DNA from: Phascolomyces articulosus
Taxonomy: Eukaryota; Mucoromycota; Mucoromycetes; Mucorales; Lichtheimiaceae
NCBI GenBank assembly: GCA_025677815.1
Contig: JAIXMP010000012.1
Coordinates: 62,001-126,000 of the forward strand
DNA: 64,000 nt
Direction: 5' to 3'
Positions within the stretch are counted from its first letter, which is position 1, and the number at the start of each line of letters is the position of its first letter. A program made the position numbers and the translations under genes. This document shows, piece by piece, positions 1 to 13,800 of the stretch. Below the pieces are notes generated by a model. That model was not told the DNA's origin. It was given only the letters and a program-made list of their open reading frames with translations, and ran no database searches.

Positions 1-933
1 CATTTATCAGCTATCCCCATCCATTTAATATTTTTATAAAAATCATACTTACAGTCTTGCCTTCGGGAAGGGCGTTGATAACACCATGAACGGTAATGGT
101 GGATTCAACAGAGAGGGTGATAGCATCATAGGTATGGCACTAGATTATTATTCCAATTAGTCCACCTGATCTTTTTTATATATATTTATAACTAATTATA
201 TCTGCACTTCTATTTTTTGTAATTGTTAATCTTTTTTTTTTTTTTTTTTTACCTGCTTGCCAGTAAGAACACATTGAAGGTATCCAGAACCATCACGTAA
301 GATAACAAACATCATGTCTTTACCTTGGACACGAAGACGATGAACCCAACCTGAAACCTTGACGCGCTTTCCACGCGATTCAACACCTTGACGAATCTTG
401 ATCTAATATCGATTGCATACCAAAAAGATAAGTAATCCTTTCTCTCTCTTCACCTCTCTTTTCAATACACGTTTCTTTTCAATTTTATTACCTTTTCAGC
501 CTTGGGAAGAGATTCATCTTCAGTCAAAACAATAGATTTAGCATGTTCAAGAGCCTTGGCTTCTTCTTCAGCCTTCTTGGCTTGTTCATCTTCTTGTTTC
601 TTCTTTTGTTCTTCTTGCTTTTTGGCCTTACGTTGTTGTTCAACGAGAGATTTTTTAGCCTTCTTTAAAGCAGCACCAGAAATATCTTTGAAACCTTCCT
701 CATCCTTCTTGACTTGGATTTTGACATTGTCACCACCCTTTTCAACAGCCTTAAGAGCTGTCTTGAAAGGAGACGATTGTGTTCCATTGCCGGTTTCGTC
801 GGAGCCAACGAGTTCGTCGACGTAAATAACTATATTATTATTGTGACATTAGTTAAAAAAATAATAATTGCCATTATTTTGTTAATGGGATAATGATTTT
901 TTTTTATTATTCTTTCAACCTACTGTCAGACAT
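1..933 (-). CDS. Asparaginyl-tRNA synthetase, cytosolic (5' part; runs off left edge)
   Basis: This gene encodes the enzyme that charges tRNA-Asn with asparagine in the cytosol. Visible coding exons on the minus strand are 924-933, 492-829, 253-402 and 53-139; the rest lies beyond base 1. The spliced start reads MSDIIYVDELVGSDETGN, the N-terminal extension typical of eukaryotic cytosolic AsnRS. A long Lys/Glu/Ala-rich helix follows (bases 500-700), then the OB-fold anticodon-binding domain with VSGWVHRLRVQGKDMMFVIL and RDGSGYLQCVL. The class II catalytic domain is not in the window. The first exon is only 10 nt, and its A joins TT of exon 2 to make Ile. It is divergent from the MOCS2B gene, with 233 bp between the two start codons. 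AspRS has a similar OB fold, but the YVDELVGSDETG extension points to AsnRS. Confidence 0.94.
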
Positions 934-1166
934 TAGGAATATATAAAAAAAAGTGTGTGAGAGAAAAAAAAAGGACTTTAGTGTGTGGGGGAGTATGAAG
1001 TTTATAAGCAAAATAGCTTTCAAAATACGCCAAATATATATAAGGTATATCAAGCTTTATCATACAGCTCTCCGAATTTTGTCCAAGCCACTCATCGTTC
1101 CTTTTGGTACCTTTTTTTCCCTTCTTTATCTTTTCTATAATATAAACGAATAAAAATATATACACA

Positions 1167-1825
1167 ATGGCCACTTCTACGTGTAATGACAACAAGAATA
1201 TTGTCATAATTACAGAAGAGAATTTACCGAGTTTAGAAGTTATTAGTCACCTTGTACAAGATAATTCTTCAGGTGCTATTGCCACTTTTTCTGGATTGAC
1301 ACGAGACACATTTGAAGGTGACTCATAATTACTTCTTCCCCCCTTTCTTCATCCTCATTTATTTTTATAGAAAAAAAAAGGGTTTACTTTTATTGACTCA
1401 TAAAGACATATTCATTGTCTATTTGTATCTTATTGTATACAATATTGTTTATTGACCCATAATGACAAAAAAAACCACATGACTTCAAAAAAAAAGGCAA
1501 AAAGGTGGTCCAACTTGATTATGAAGCGTATGTTCCCATGGCAACCAAAGTTCTTCAAGACCTTATTAAAGAGGCCCGAGAACAATGGTCATTAAAACAT
1601 ATTGCGATCTATCATCGAATTGGTACAGTCCCTGTGGGACAAGTGAGTGTCATTATAGTGGTATCATCTGCTCATCGACGTGAAGGATTATGCGCCACAG
1701 AATATCTTATTGATCATTTGAAGGATCGTTGTCCAATCTGGAAAAAAGAAGTTTATGAGGATGGTAGTGTTTGGAAAGGAACGTGTGAAGGATGTCGACT
1801 TAATAAGCATACCCATAAACAATAG
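1167..1825 (+). CDS. MOCS2B: Molybdopterin synthase catalytic (large) subunit, MoaE/MOCS2B family
   Basis: The large subunit of molybdopterin synthase adds dithiolene sulfur to cyclic pyranopterin monophosphate, using the thiocarboxylated small subunit, in cytosolic molybdenum cofactor synthesis. There are two exons, 1167-1317 and 1497-1825. Splicing at GAAG|GTGACT and AAG|GCAAAA gives FEGKKVVQLDYEAYVPMA, which matches the family. The product is about 159 aa, close to full-length MoaE/MOCS2B. The core is intact: SGLTRDTFEG, then IYHRIGTVPVGQVSVIIVVS, then SAHRREGLCATEYLIDHLK, and PIWKKE with the conserved lysines near the active site. The start at 1167 is the first ATG after a 5' stretch of A/T. 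It shares a short bidirectional promoter with AsnRS. A molybdoenzyme (for example nitrate reductase) is implied elsewhere in the genome but none is seen here. Confidence 0.93.
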
Positions 1826-2025
1826 TCAGTTTATTTTATTTTATTTATTTGTCTGTTATCGGTAGTGATTGTATATATATAAGCGGCTAGTAAGATCCCC
1901 CCCCCATTGTTTGACTGATATCCTGTTTGATAATTATACAAATATAAATATAATCATATAGCGAAAAAAAAAGAAATAAAGATAGACATAAAAAAAAAAA
2001 AAATAGGAAGAAATGATGAGTTTGA

Positions 2026-4183
2026 TCAATAGCGTTTCATCAATCGAAGATATAATTTGTCAGGTCCCAATAAACCAACACCACCACTCTTTGCGTTCTT
2101 TAACCCATCTTCATGTTCACTCATGGGTACCAATTGCCATGTATACTTTCGAAGCATCATTGCTTGTACAACACGTTGTTCTGCCAAACTAAAATTCATA
2201 CCAATACAAGCGCGAGGACCATAACCAAAGGGAATATACAACTGGTTACTCTTCACATGATTATTGTTGTTACTACCATCACTTTTACCATAATTCTCTT
2301 CATCAGTATTAGAAGAAGAACTAAATCGATCTGGATTGAATTCATGTGGATTTGGCCAATATTTATCAAGATGATGTGCACAGTAAAGCTCAGTGGTGAT
2401 GATTGTTCCTTTGGGAATAAAAGTTTGACCAATATGAGTGTCACAACTAGCGACCCGTGAAAGATTCCCACTTGTAGGAGGATTGATACGCATGGTTTCT
2501 TTGATACAGTTGTTTAAATAAGACATTTGACGCAATTGATCATGGGTTGGTACGATATCATGTGGAGCATCCCCTAAAACTTCAAGGACTTCTTGTCGTG
2601 CACGTTCTTGCATGTCTGGATGTTTGGCCAAATAATACATGGTACTAGCAGTAGCACTTGCTGTCGTCTCATGTCCTGGATAATTTTTTAAACATAATGA
2701 ATATTAATATTATATATATTTATACAGGTAGTAATAATATGTATCCTTTTTTTTATATTACCTGCAACAAAGAATACAGCCAAATTAGAAGCCAATTCAC
2801 CGTTTGTAAGAAACTTTTCATCTGTATGTGCATCTTTGATCATGGATGCTTCAATCATTATTGTCAACAAATCTTTGTTTTCATCCATCGTTTGTGTATT
2901 GGATAGAATAGCATCCTTTCGTGCTTGTATAATATTATATAATATTTCTCTCAGTTTTTCATTGGCAATACGTGCTCGATTACGATAAGGGATCCATCGA
3001 GAAGGAATGGCCGTGTAAGCAGGAAAGAGATAAACCAATGGATCTTTTACAATACCTATAAATTCCCAGAAGGTCGGTTATTATTAGTTTCGATGCATAA
3101 AATAACATCATTTGTCGGGCCATGGGGGACGGGATCTTAAATTCATTGTTCTTACTAAAAGCATGCTTATATAAAACTGCATAGGGTGATTCAGGATCCC
3201 GGACAGCTCCCATATCGAAATTCTAAAGTAAATAATAAATGAATAAATGGGAAAGGATTGTTTATATATATATAACAAAGAAAATAATATTAAAAACCTA
3301 CGAATACACCAAGTCCCAGACAATCTAAAGCATATCTGTTTTTTAATATAAAAGTATGTATAATACCATATCAATGAATGATGAAATGTTTCAAAATGTT
3401 TAAACAACACTTTTCCCTCTCCACCCCCTTGTTCTCTTCACTACATATCCCTTCCCCTTTTTTTTATGTATCTTCTTCTTTTACCTCCGCATATAATCTG
3501 CAAAGTCAATATCGGTTGTTTGTTCAGCTTCTATGGCTGAGAACATGGTTGAAACAATATTACCAAAAACATGAACTGGCATCGCACGATGAAAGACCGG
3601 GTTAGCAACTCGTCTTTGTCGTCTCCATTGCATATATCCTGAATTTCCCATATTTGGTTCAGGATTGGTCAAGATCAAATCCTTTGGGAGACAAGAAATA
3701 ATAATATGAATAGACTAAAATAAAACCCTCCCCGACACTACCATAGCAAATTTTATTATTTCTTACCGGATCAAGTGATCTATTGACTTCCTTGGGAAAT
3801 GATTTTGAATCTTTTAATACTTGTTGAAGTAAAATAGGATCCCCTACAGTGACAACCCATCGACCCACCATATATTTTGAGCATAAACCATGTTTATCCA
3901 TAAGTGACATCAATAATCGTTTTGAACGCATGTCTACACTCTCTCCTTTTATGATGCTCCAAAACCAATCGATCGTACTCACGCGTGGGATATGCCACAT
4001 TGGAAGAGGAACAATGATAATTTTACTTATTTTGTAGAGGATGGTTAAAAGACCACATGAAAGGATACACATGCGTGGTTGACGACGTATATAATTTTCC
4101 AATAAGAGTATAAAAGGTTGAGAAATCTTGAAGAGATCCACACTTGTTTTTAACAATAGAGAGACGGCGACACTTGGTTTCAT
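2026..4183 (-). CDS. Cytochrome P450 monooxygenase (ER-anchored)
   Basis: A class II microsomal-type P450 of unknown substrate. The N terminus (from 4183) has a hydrophobic anchor around CILSCGLLTILYKISKIII. Later motifs are clear. The WRRQRRVANPVFHRAMPVHV C-helix region is near 3540-3640. The I-helix AGHETTASATA is rebuilt across the intron at about 2675-2760. The K-helix ExxR is in KETMRINPP (about 2500), PDRF is at about 2330, and the heme-cysteine loop FGYGPRACIGMNF is at about 2220. Exons I can place are 3767-4183, about 3485-3681, about 3305-3340, about 3110-3222, about 2763-3055 and 2026-2675. The junction near 3055-3110 is not resolved: no canonical GT..AG pair I tried keeps the frame leading into IVKDPLVYLFPAYT. 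Length is about 500 aa. I cannot assign the CYP family without alignment. Confidence 0.93.
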
Positions 4184-5103
4184 TTCTTTTTAAATATATA
4201 TATATATAATAGATAATAAAATACAAGTAAATCAATAATCAAAAAAGTAGGGGGAAAAAAGAGAGAGAGAAAAAGAAATGTAGGTTTCTTTTTATAGGAT
4301 CCAGTTATCGTCAATCGATTGATACGTTACTTTTTTTTTTGATTCCCTGGTATCTAGAATCTTTTCTAAAATGGAACGTGACCTAAAATACTCTGGATTA
4401 ACACAATATTATGTATGTCTATAAATACGGGAATCCCAACAAGACAATGACCCTGAATTTCCTTAAAACAGGATAGGGACAGGCTATATATATATATATA
4501 TATATATCATAGTTTGTTAAACATGACATTCGGTATTTATGTTTATCCATCTACTGTTGCTATCCAAAAATGGGTAAAATCCGAAGTTTTTACATAGTCG
4601 GATAAACACATATGTACGATAACCCATGAGTCCAAATTAACACGTAGCGTGAATCATCATCCGCCGCCTTCATTCCTTTCGTAAGTTGCTAATTATATAA
4701 TACAATGATGACGATAATAATGATATATCACATGATCAATAAAGTTCCCATTATTCACTTACGAATACAAAGAAAGAATAAAAGACAAAATGGCTTAGTA
4801 AGAGAATAATTAAGATCATTTTTCTTTTTTGAAAAAAAAAGGAGGAGAAGGAATAGAGATGCTTTAATAAGTAGTGAATAAGTGAAGTAAGTGTGTTTGT
4901 GTTTGTGTTTGTGTGTGTTATAGCAAAATAATAATAATGATAATAAAAGGGGAATTATGAAGTAAATGGTAGTAGTAAGGATTTGTTGTGCGTGGATGTG
5001 ATGTCTAAAACTACGAAGAAGAAGAAAAGAAGGAAAGGGGGGGTATATATACTCTTATTTGGGGATTTTTTTAAATAAAATAATAATAATAATAAAGAAG
5101 TGA
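4184..5103. other. Intergenic region upstream of P450, with (TA)n tract
   Basis: This 920-bp non-coding stretch lies between the P450 start and the 3' end of the Rax2-like gene. It contains GA-rich and A-rich tracts next to the P450 start, a (TA)n microsatellite at 4484-4508, and a GTGTTT/GTGTGT-rich tract near 4890-4915. I see no ORF or RNA gene. The first part presumably holds the P450 promoter. Confidence 0.6.
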
Positions 5104-8100
5104 TTATGATAAAGAAGGTTTGTTCTCTGTGACATAATTACTAGGGAACAAACCAGAGATTGGGTTTCCAGAACCATCATCTTTATATCCCATCCACCAT
5201 ACATTATCACTCATATCTGTGACGACAATGGGATTACCCGTATCAAACCCTAATTCACCATATTCTTTGGCATCAAAAGGGTATTTTGCATAATACAATC
5301 GTGGGTTATCATCACTGACTTGATCGGATGTATTACCAATGGCAGCTGCCATTAAGGCACCAAAAGCTGTAACACCACCACTACCTGCTGCTATGGCTGC
5401 ACCGGATGATCTACTTGGATCAGAAAGAGGATCTAATGTTTTTTCATTGGAAGGTCCAGCAGTTGCTGCTCCGGCTACTGCTGCTCCTGAAATAGCGGCT
5501 GTGGCTCCTGCTCCAAGTGTACCCACTTGTGCTGCATCCAACATGGCAACAAGACTGGAAGGTCGATTCTGACCGGGAATATAAGGTGGCATGGGTTCAG
5601 GTGTATCTTTTAAACTATTACGACGTTTGGCAAATAAGGCTAAAAGACCTGCACCCACAAGGAAAAAGATTAAACCCAGGGAAATAGCAATAGATATAAG
5701 AATAACGGCTGGTACAGGCAAATGATCTAATGAGGGATATATATATAATATTTGTAAGTAAACAAAAAAAACCTATCGCTTATCAACAAATCAAGTTAAA
5801 TACGTACGAATAATATCTGTCACTGTACAACAGCGAGTCTCATGAAATACTTGTTGAAGTTGACCAGGTGTACCATCGTATTTTGTTGACATGGTATATG
5901 GAAACCAATCATTGCCATCAAACAATGCTGCACTCACATTACCATGATCTTGTAATTCCAAATGACCCACAAGAAGAAGCATACTTTCAGTATCTGGAGG
6001 ATAACGGGCTTCGGATGGAGCGTCTTGGATTGGGATAAATAACATTTGACGAACATTACTTGAAGGACCAAGTTGAGCTATTTAAATATATATATAAGTT
6101 ATACATATACATATATAGCAAAAAACATTAATATATATATAATAAAGCTTAAATTTACCTATACTTGAAAATTGATGGCCATCCCAAGTACCAAGATATC
6201 CTGCCGAACCATTAGATCCAGCTACAATCACATCACTTGGACCATTCAATACTGCAGTAGGTGTTCCAGTGATAGCATCAGAGGCTGACATGGCTGTCCA
6301 ACTAGATGAATCTTGTGTTCGAGCAGCAAACGTAGGATTATTATTCACTGCAATATCACCAACAACAGTGACTTGATTATTCGCTACTGCAATATCATAG
6401 ACCTGACCAGTAATACCTGGTGCTACTTCATTCCATTGTCGAGTTTGGGTATCTAATTTACATACTGATGTACAATGCATGGATCCAACAGATGTAAAAT
6501 CGCCACCAATAAAAATAGCATTTCCATCGGGTTGTGATTGTATGATATGGACGGTACCAGGTGTATCTCGTTGTTGACCATATACACTACCGACATCTTG
6601 TGCTGTTTGTTGTTTAAGATCATAAATGGCAAAACTAGTGACTTGAGTTGTACCGATCGTGCCTTGGAATTGACCACCAATATAAAGTGTATCTTTCAAA
6701 ACATGAAGTGAATGGACTTGACCTTGTAAATCACCTATTCCATACCATACACCATCTTGATGGAGGGCTACAGTAGAAATGTTGTTGTCTGTTGTAAATC
6801 GACCTCCCACAATCACAACCGTTTTGTTCTGACCATCTGAAGTGACATTATGCCAAAAGACACCTGTATCGATTGTATTGGAGGTGGGTTCGTTGGAAGT
6901 AAATAGATAAGGTGACCACATTTCATGAGTATCCATGATGGCTGCATTATCAGCACGATAGGTTTGTGCACCATGAATACCACCACTAAGAATTTCGGTA
7001 GTGGCATTGATCGAGTGAGAAGAAACAAGTTGTCCAACAAGTAATGATTTGGGTTGTACCCATTGTTTCCCTGTCACATTCCAAATGGCGTTATCAAACG
7101 TTGTACGACTGCCAGTTTCTTGCAGGATATGAGTAAAATTACCAGAAAAGGTAATTGTGGCGTTATCAGCTGATGGAACAGCGTTGGTAGCCGGTCCGTC
7201 AACGCCCTGCATGTTTATTTTGATTTTTTGGTAAGCATAAGATATATAATTTTTCATTTTTTTTTTCATCTTACCCTTTCAATAGAATGCCATATAGATG
7301 AACCAGTATCAAATTCAGCCAGGTTATTGAATGTTCCTGATGAAGCTGTGAGTGTACCATTAAATGCACCAGCAACAAATAAAGCTAAAAAAAAATATAA
7401 TATAATAATGATGAAATGTTTTGGTTTAATAAAATCTTATTCTGCATAAACCAACAAAAGAAAAAAAAACTGTCATAATCGATTGAACTCACATGATCCA
7501 ATCAAGCTCAAGTCATAGACTGAACCATTCACACCACCATTCAAAGGGATTAATGCACCACCATTGCCTTGAGTATAATCATAGGAAACGACACCTCGAT
7601 AAGTACTATTAAGACTTGAGAATTGACCACCAATATATAAAATATTACCCATTGTAGCATCAATGGATCGTACAATGGAACCTGGAATCAATTGTTCTAT
7701 AATAGTCATAATAAAAATTAGAAACTCTTATCCTACAAAAAAAAAAAAAAAACCTGGAACATATAAAAAAACCAGAATTACCTGCAAGTGGACGCCAAGC
7801 TGGAGTTATATTTTGAGTAAAATTAGAAGGACTATATTCTAAAATACTGACAAGTGTAGCATTGGTTCCATTACGAATAAATTGAATAGAATCTGCCACA
7901 ATGCTAACAGTGCTACCAGAAGCAGTAGCATTATGTGCTACGGATAACGTGATGGTAGGTTGAAATGCCGCGGTTGATGCAGCCACAAAACCACTATAAA
8001 TCAAAGTATTCTTATCATCAAAATTATTTTGATCAATGGTGATGGTGGTAGGTTGATCTCCAGGTGTAAATTGCATCGTTAAATCAACTTGAGTTCGTTC

Positions 8101-9902
8101 GTTACACGTGCTACTACCAACACAGCCTGGTGTGGTTGCGTAAACGGCGTATTGACCCTGGACCGGGATATAACTAATATAAATTAAATTTGATTAATAT
8201 TTTATTTTTATTATTATTTGTGTGCCTCTCTTTCCTTTTTGTGTGACATTTAACCAAATAATAATAATAATAATACGCTTACGGTGAATAAGTCACTGAG
8301 GCATTGGATATTGCTAATTCTGCAGCAGGAAAAGTGGTTGTCATGAAATTTTGATAAGTTCCATAAACAAATCGTTCTTCCCAATTGCCTGTTGTATTGG
8401 AAGATGCAGATGGAGTGGTTGTACATGGATTAGCACCACTTGCACCTGTATGTGCGTATACCGCAATATCTATCAACAAAAAAAAAATAACAACAACAAA
8501 AATTAATGTATGATGATGCATGCACATTAAGAGAAAAAAAAATCAAAAATCAAGGAGAATGAAAGAATTACTAACCTGATTGAAAGATTTGAACATTACT
8601 TAAACCACCACCTTGACCATACCAAGAATCAATTTGAATACGAATTCCTGTAGCCGTATTTGAATTCACCGCTGTAAAATCTTGATATTCAACATTAGGA
8701 TCATTGGAAAGTTCACAATCTGTTGTACATGTCGTTATTTGTTGTGTGGTTGGATCAATATAAGATAATTCAAAATATTCGTTGGTTCCCAAGGCAATGA
8801 TACTTTAAAAAAGAGAAATATTTCTTTGTTTAGTATTTCTAAACAACTTTTTTTTTTGAAAAACTTTATAATGACGATCCCATAAACAAACAAAAATAAA
8901 ACAAAAATAAATTATACCTAAAACTACGTGTACCATGGTCAGCTTGTTTCACGTTTGAAATACGAAACATGGAAGGTTGAATAGGATAAGCAAATTGAGC
9001 ATCCCAATAACCTGGTACACCATTTTGTAATAACCAAGGTTCATTTTGATCATTGGATTGACATATAGCGTTACTTGGATCACTAAAATTACCAACTAAT
9101 GCACCATTGCCTGATGATACTTTCTAAATAATTTTAAAAAAAAGACTGATTAAGTGATCTATTTTTATATAAATGATAAATTTATAGAGGGAAAGAAGTC
9201 GTTATAATTGTTTACCGTAGGTGTTCCCATATTCACTGATTGACTAGAATTGGCATTAAAATATTGTCCATCACCTGTCGCTTCAAATCGACCACCAAAT
9301 AAAATGGTATTCATGAGTGTATTACGTGTAATAGTGTAAACAGGCCCATTAAACCCTTTCCAAGGTACAGGACCCCATGTTTGATTGTTTGTATGCCATA
9401 TGGCTGCATGTCCACCAAACGAAGCCAATGTATCATTGGTAATGCCAACAGGTGCACCAAAATCACCACCCACATAGACAGCATCTGTATCACAATAGAG
9501 CGCATAGACAGTACCATCTAGACCTTGATCCAGTGTATCAAAAGTTCCATTTGTTGGATTATATCGTGCAATACGGTTGATAGGTGTATTATTGAAGGTC
9601 GTAAATGAACCACCAATATAAAGATCAAAAGTTGAGGAAGAGGTTGGTATCATACAAGTGGTAAAGATGTTTCCATTCGTACTTGCTCCTAAAAGTTCGT
9701 AGGTATCGTTGTTATGTAATATCACTGCTCCAGGTTCAGGTATGGATTCAAATTGTTTATTATTTTTGAAAGGTGATATGCCTGCATAGTTGCCTGCAAA
9801 ACCAAGTTGACCAACAGCATCCAGTCGTACATGAGGTAAATCAATGGCATGGACGATGTATTGTAATAATATCAATGGTAATAATTTCAATGGTCGAAAC
9901 AT
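5104..9902 (-). CDS. Rax2-like cortical polarity protein with C-terminal SH3 domain
   Basis: A large single-pass membrane protein resembling Rax2, the cell-cortex landmark for polarised growth and bud-site or tip selection. Ten exons fit GT..AG rules: 9216-9902, 8928-9123, 8576-8812, 8283-8469, 7782-8173, 7493-7696, 7275-7384, 6159-7206, 5808-6077 and 5104-5725. The product is roughly 1,300 aa. Residues 1-20 form a signal peptide (MFRPLKLLPLILLQYIVHA). The long extracellular part has repeated kelch/propeller-like units (LYIGGSFTTF, VYVGGDFGAP, LYIGGQFSSL, ALFVAGAF, IFIGGDFTSV) and many N-glycosylation sites. The last exon has a transmembrane helix (PVPAVILISIAISLGLIFFL), a basic stop-transfer KRR and an Ala/Gly-rich linker. 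It ends in an SH3 domain: YYAKYPFDAKEYGELGF, then WWMGYKDD, then GLFPSNYV. Rax2 identity comes from overall architecture, so an alignment is needed. It is head to head with a RhoGAP gene. Confidence 0.83.
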
Positions 9903-10840
9903 TGTAATTTGTGTGTGTGTATGTGTGTGCTGTGATAATTGGATTGTTGATTATAATTGTTGTGTATAAAAAAGGTTGATTAAAAGGTTGATTGGTATAA
10001 TTGTATGTATATATTTTCGTTTCAATGGTGGGTTACCTTTTTCCTTCCACCCACTTTTTCAAACCCCCTAAATGATGATTGTGTTTTTTTTTTGATAATA
10101 TGAAAAAAGAGATGATGAATGGAAAGAGGTGTAATGGTGTATTTGTTGGTTAATTTTTCCAGACGAAATAGGGTTTGGTGTGTTTGTTATTTTTGGTCTT
10201 TTGTTTTATATAAATATCGTATACACATATAAACACACAAACACACACGCTACAAGTCTATAAACAGTAAAAGCAAAAACAACAACACTGGAAAAAAAAA
10301 TTAGAAGGTCTCTCAAAAACTTTTTTTTTTTTACATATGATTTATATAAGTAGATGATTGAGTAACCATAAAAAAAAAGGTCGGAGAGTCGTTACCGAGA
10401 ACACCGACTTCAAATTGAATGGTCCAGTGGTGTTAAAAAGAATGAATGAAATAGTAAAAAAAAAAAAAGAGGTTATTTTAATATAAAAGAAAAGACGATC
10501 AGTTTCATTCGATAATCCTTGATTTTTTTTTCAAATCATTTTGGACAAGGAGAAATAGAATCATTAGGAGTAAAAAAAAATTATAGTAATAGTAAGTAGT
10601 AGTATTAGTAACAAATAAAAAAAGTGTTGCTTTAGTTTGGGGTTGTCATAGTGATAAAAGGGAGATTTCCAAGGTACACTTATATAACACATTTATATTT
10701 CATGTTACACAAGAAAAGTTGAACATCAACATATTACCTCTTTTCTTTTTTTTTTTCTGTTTGAAATTTTTAAGATAATCACACACATACTTTTTTTTTT
10801 TTTTGTTCCAAATACTCTTTCCCCATTATTTTTGCCACCC
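9903..10840. promoter_or_regulatory. Divergent promoter region between Rax2-like and RhoGAP genes
   Basis: This 938-bp non-coding stretch separates two start codons that point away from each other. It has a GT-rich tract right next to the Rax2 start (9908-9930), CA repeats near 10230-10250 and several poly-A/T runs. No ORF or RNA gene is visible. It likely carries both promoters and 5' UTRs; the two genes may be co-regulated, but the sequence does not show this directly. Confidence 0.5.
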
Positions 10841-13800
10841 ATGGTTCAATATCTCATTGCTGTTTGGGATTATGCTGCCGAAGGTGAATTTGAATTATCT
10901 TTTAAACAAGGTGATAGAATAAAATTACTCGAGAAACATAATGACGACTGGTAAGTAATAGCTGACCATAAAGTCATGGTTGTTCATTTTCATTCATAAA
11001 AAAAAAACGTCATATTTATAGACATGGGGTTATTAACTTGAAATAAATAACTCGAAATATATATGTATATATAGGTGGGAAGGTATGGATATAGGAATTG
11101 AGTTTTTTTTTTTTTTGGGACAACAATGAAATAACGAGAAAATGATATATGCATATACTATTAGGTGAACTTGAAGATGAAATTGGTTTCTTTCCTGCCA
11201 ACAGAATTCGACTCGAAAATGAAAATGGTAATTCAGGTATTTTATTCATTGGACATTGTACTGTTTTCTTTGGAAATAAAACAAACAAATATATACGACA
11301 TGTTTTAAGTGTCATTCAAAAAAAACTAATGCCCCACATGCTTTACAATGAAATGAATAGTAAAAGAAAGTGGAAAGGAATCAACATCATCTAAAGTTTT
11401 ATCTGAACACGAAGGTTTTCAAAACCCAAGCGAGATTAACCAACAACAACAACAACAACAACCACAGTTACCTCCACGACGTAACCATAAAAACAACACG
11501 GCTGGCCCGAGTAACCATGATGAGAAACCTTTAGTAGATGATAGTCTTCATGAAAACAATAACAATAACAATATTAATAATCATAATAATAACTCTGGCA
11601 CATTACCAGATGGGTGGCAACATGCATACGGTCAGTTTTGATATCTCGGATCGGATGAATGTGAGAGGATAAAAAAAAAATTAAAGTTTTAAAGCTAGTC
11701 TAAATCTCTCTTTTTTTTTCCCTATCCTCCAGATGATCAAGGAGCCATTTACTATTTTAATGAACATACAGGTGAATCACGTTGGGATAAACCACTCTTG
11801 GAAGAAAATTCTTTGACATCTCAATTACACAGTATGTCATTATCTTCTTCACCTTCTATGGCTACACAACAATCTGATTCTCTAGCAACAAATGCTATTG
11901 TACCACCCCCTCAACAACAGCAACAGCAGGAAGATGATGTGGAACCATTGGAAAGTGGACTTCAAAGATTGAATCCTTTTGAATTGAAACAGTTGGTAAG
12001 AGACGAAATGGATGGTGTAAATCGGTGAATACCCCAAAGTTAATTTTTCATATTGTTGATATTTCCATAGCAATTAGATCAATTACATCCAGAATGGATT
12101 CGTCAACAAGATTTTATTCAAATGAAAATGACAGCTGAAAAAGATCATGGTGGAAAATTAAGTTCATGGAAAATATATTATGGTGTACTTTCCAATGGAT
12201 TTCTTATCCTTTACAAAGATAGTTATTCTAAAGTAAAGGTAAATAATTATCATTCATTCTTTCATTCATTCATTTTTTTTGTTTCTTTATACACTCATAC
12301 ATTGAAATTGGTATAGAAATACAGTAAACCATTAACGCCTGTTGGATGTTTTGATTTGGATGACTGTCGAATCGAACCTGCTGGAAAAGGCGATACAAAA
12401 CGAAAACATTCATTCCTTATCAATACACCCAAAAAAGTGACTATTTATATTCAAACATCCAGTGATAAAGAACTTTCTGCTTGGTTGGATGCTATTATGC
12501 GAGAATTAATTGCTCGTAAAGAAGGACATAATGAGGTAAAGTTTGTTTGTTTGATTTTTTTTGGGATGGTCATTCACCCATTGGGTATGAGATAGTAAAT
12601 AACTTTTTTTTATATCTATTTATTGATTTTATTTAGGAGAGTGGTAAGTTTCATCGTTTATTATTTTTATTATGAACAAAATCTTCCCCCAAAAAAAAAA
12701 TCTTACACTGGATATATATAATATTTTTAGATATTATGCGATTACTACGAAAATTGACATCCGATTCAGAACAAATGAAAGTTAATCGTAAAATGTCAAA
12801 GAAAAAAGAAATGGAAGAGAAAGAATGGCGAACTCGATATAAGAATGAATCGGATGATAAGGGAAAACCGAAAAAAATTGGTAATTGGTTTGGTAAACCA
12901 GGTCGAACAACAGATAAATTACCACCACAACCCATTGCTGGTAATGCTCCTCAACAACCTTTAGGTAAAAAAAAGTTTCATATCTTACACATATGGTTAC
13001 AGAATCAATTATTTCTAATGATAATGATGTGTGTGTATGGTTTTTTTTTAAAAAAAAAATAGGAAATGAAATGTTTGGTGGATTTTTGACTATGGAGAAA
13101 GATGGTGGTTTACCTCGTGTTGTACACATGTGTATTGATGAAGTAGAATCACGAGGATTAAATTCTGTTGGTATTTATCGATTATCTGGCCCTGCTTCAA
13201 GTATTCAACGGTATCGAACAGCATTTAATTGTGGTAATTTATCTCTATTTCTTTAATGAAAAAAAGGAAAGGGGAAGGGTGACTTGAAAATGTTGGATAT
13301 ATAAAAGTAGCATTGTACTGAAAAATATACACTATGGGATTTAGATGAACCTATCTCATTTGAAGAAGCAGATATTAATGCTGTCACTGGATTACTGAAA
13401 CTTTATTTCCGAGAATTGAAAAATCCATTAATGACATTTGAATATTATGACTGGTTTATTGATGCAGCGAGTAAGTTACAATTTATATATATATATTTCC
13501 AAAGGGGGAATGATTTTTTTTTTCTTCATACAAATCCCCTACCATCCCCCCCTTTTTTTTAAGTAAAATGCAAAGGCCACCAATTCTTTTTTTTCTCCTC
13601 TCATCACTTTTTATGGTTATATTGATCTCATTCATTCTATATTATTATTAGGAGAACAAGAATATGATGAACGTATGTATAGGATAAAAGCAACTATTCA
13701 TGTTCTTCCAAAATCCAACTTCACTGTCCTAGAATATTTGATGCGACATTTAAATCGAGTGGCAGAATATAGTGATATCAACAAAATGGAACCCTCAAAT

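Noticed and set aside
502..825. Plus-strand ORF rich in Ser/Cys/Phe opposite the AsnRS exon
   Set aside because: It is the antisense of the Lys/Glu/Ala-rich AsnRS segment; codon pattern and domain match belong to the minus strand.
5339..5572. Plus-strand Ala/Pro-rich ORF
   Set aside because: Shadow of the Ala/Gly-rich linker in the Rax2-like last exon.
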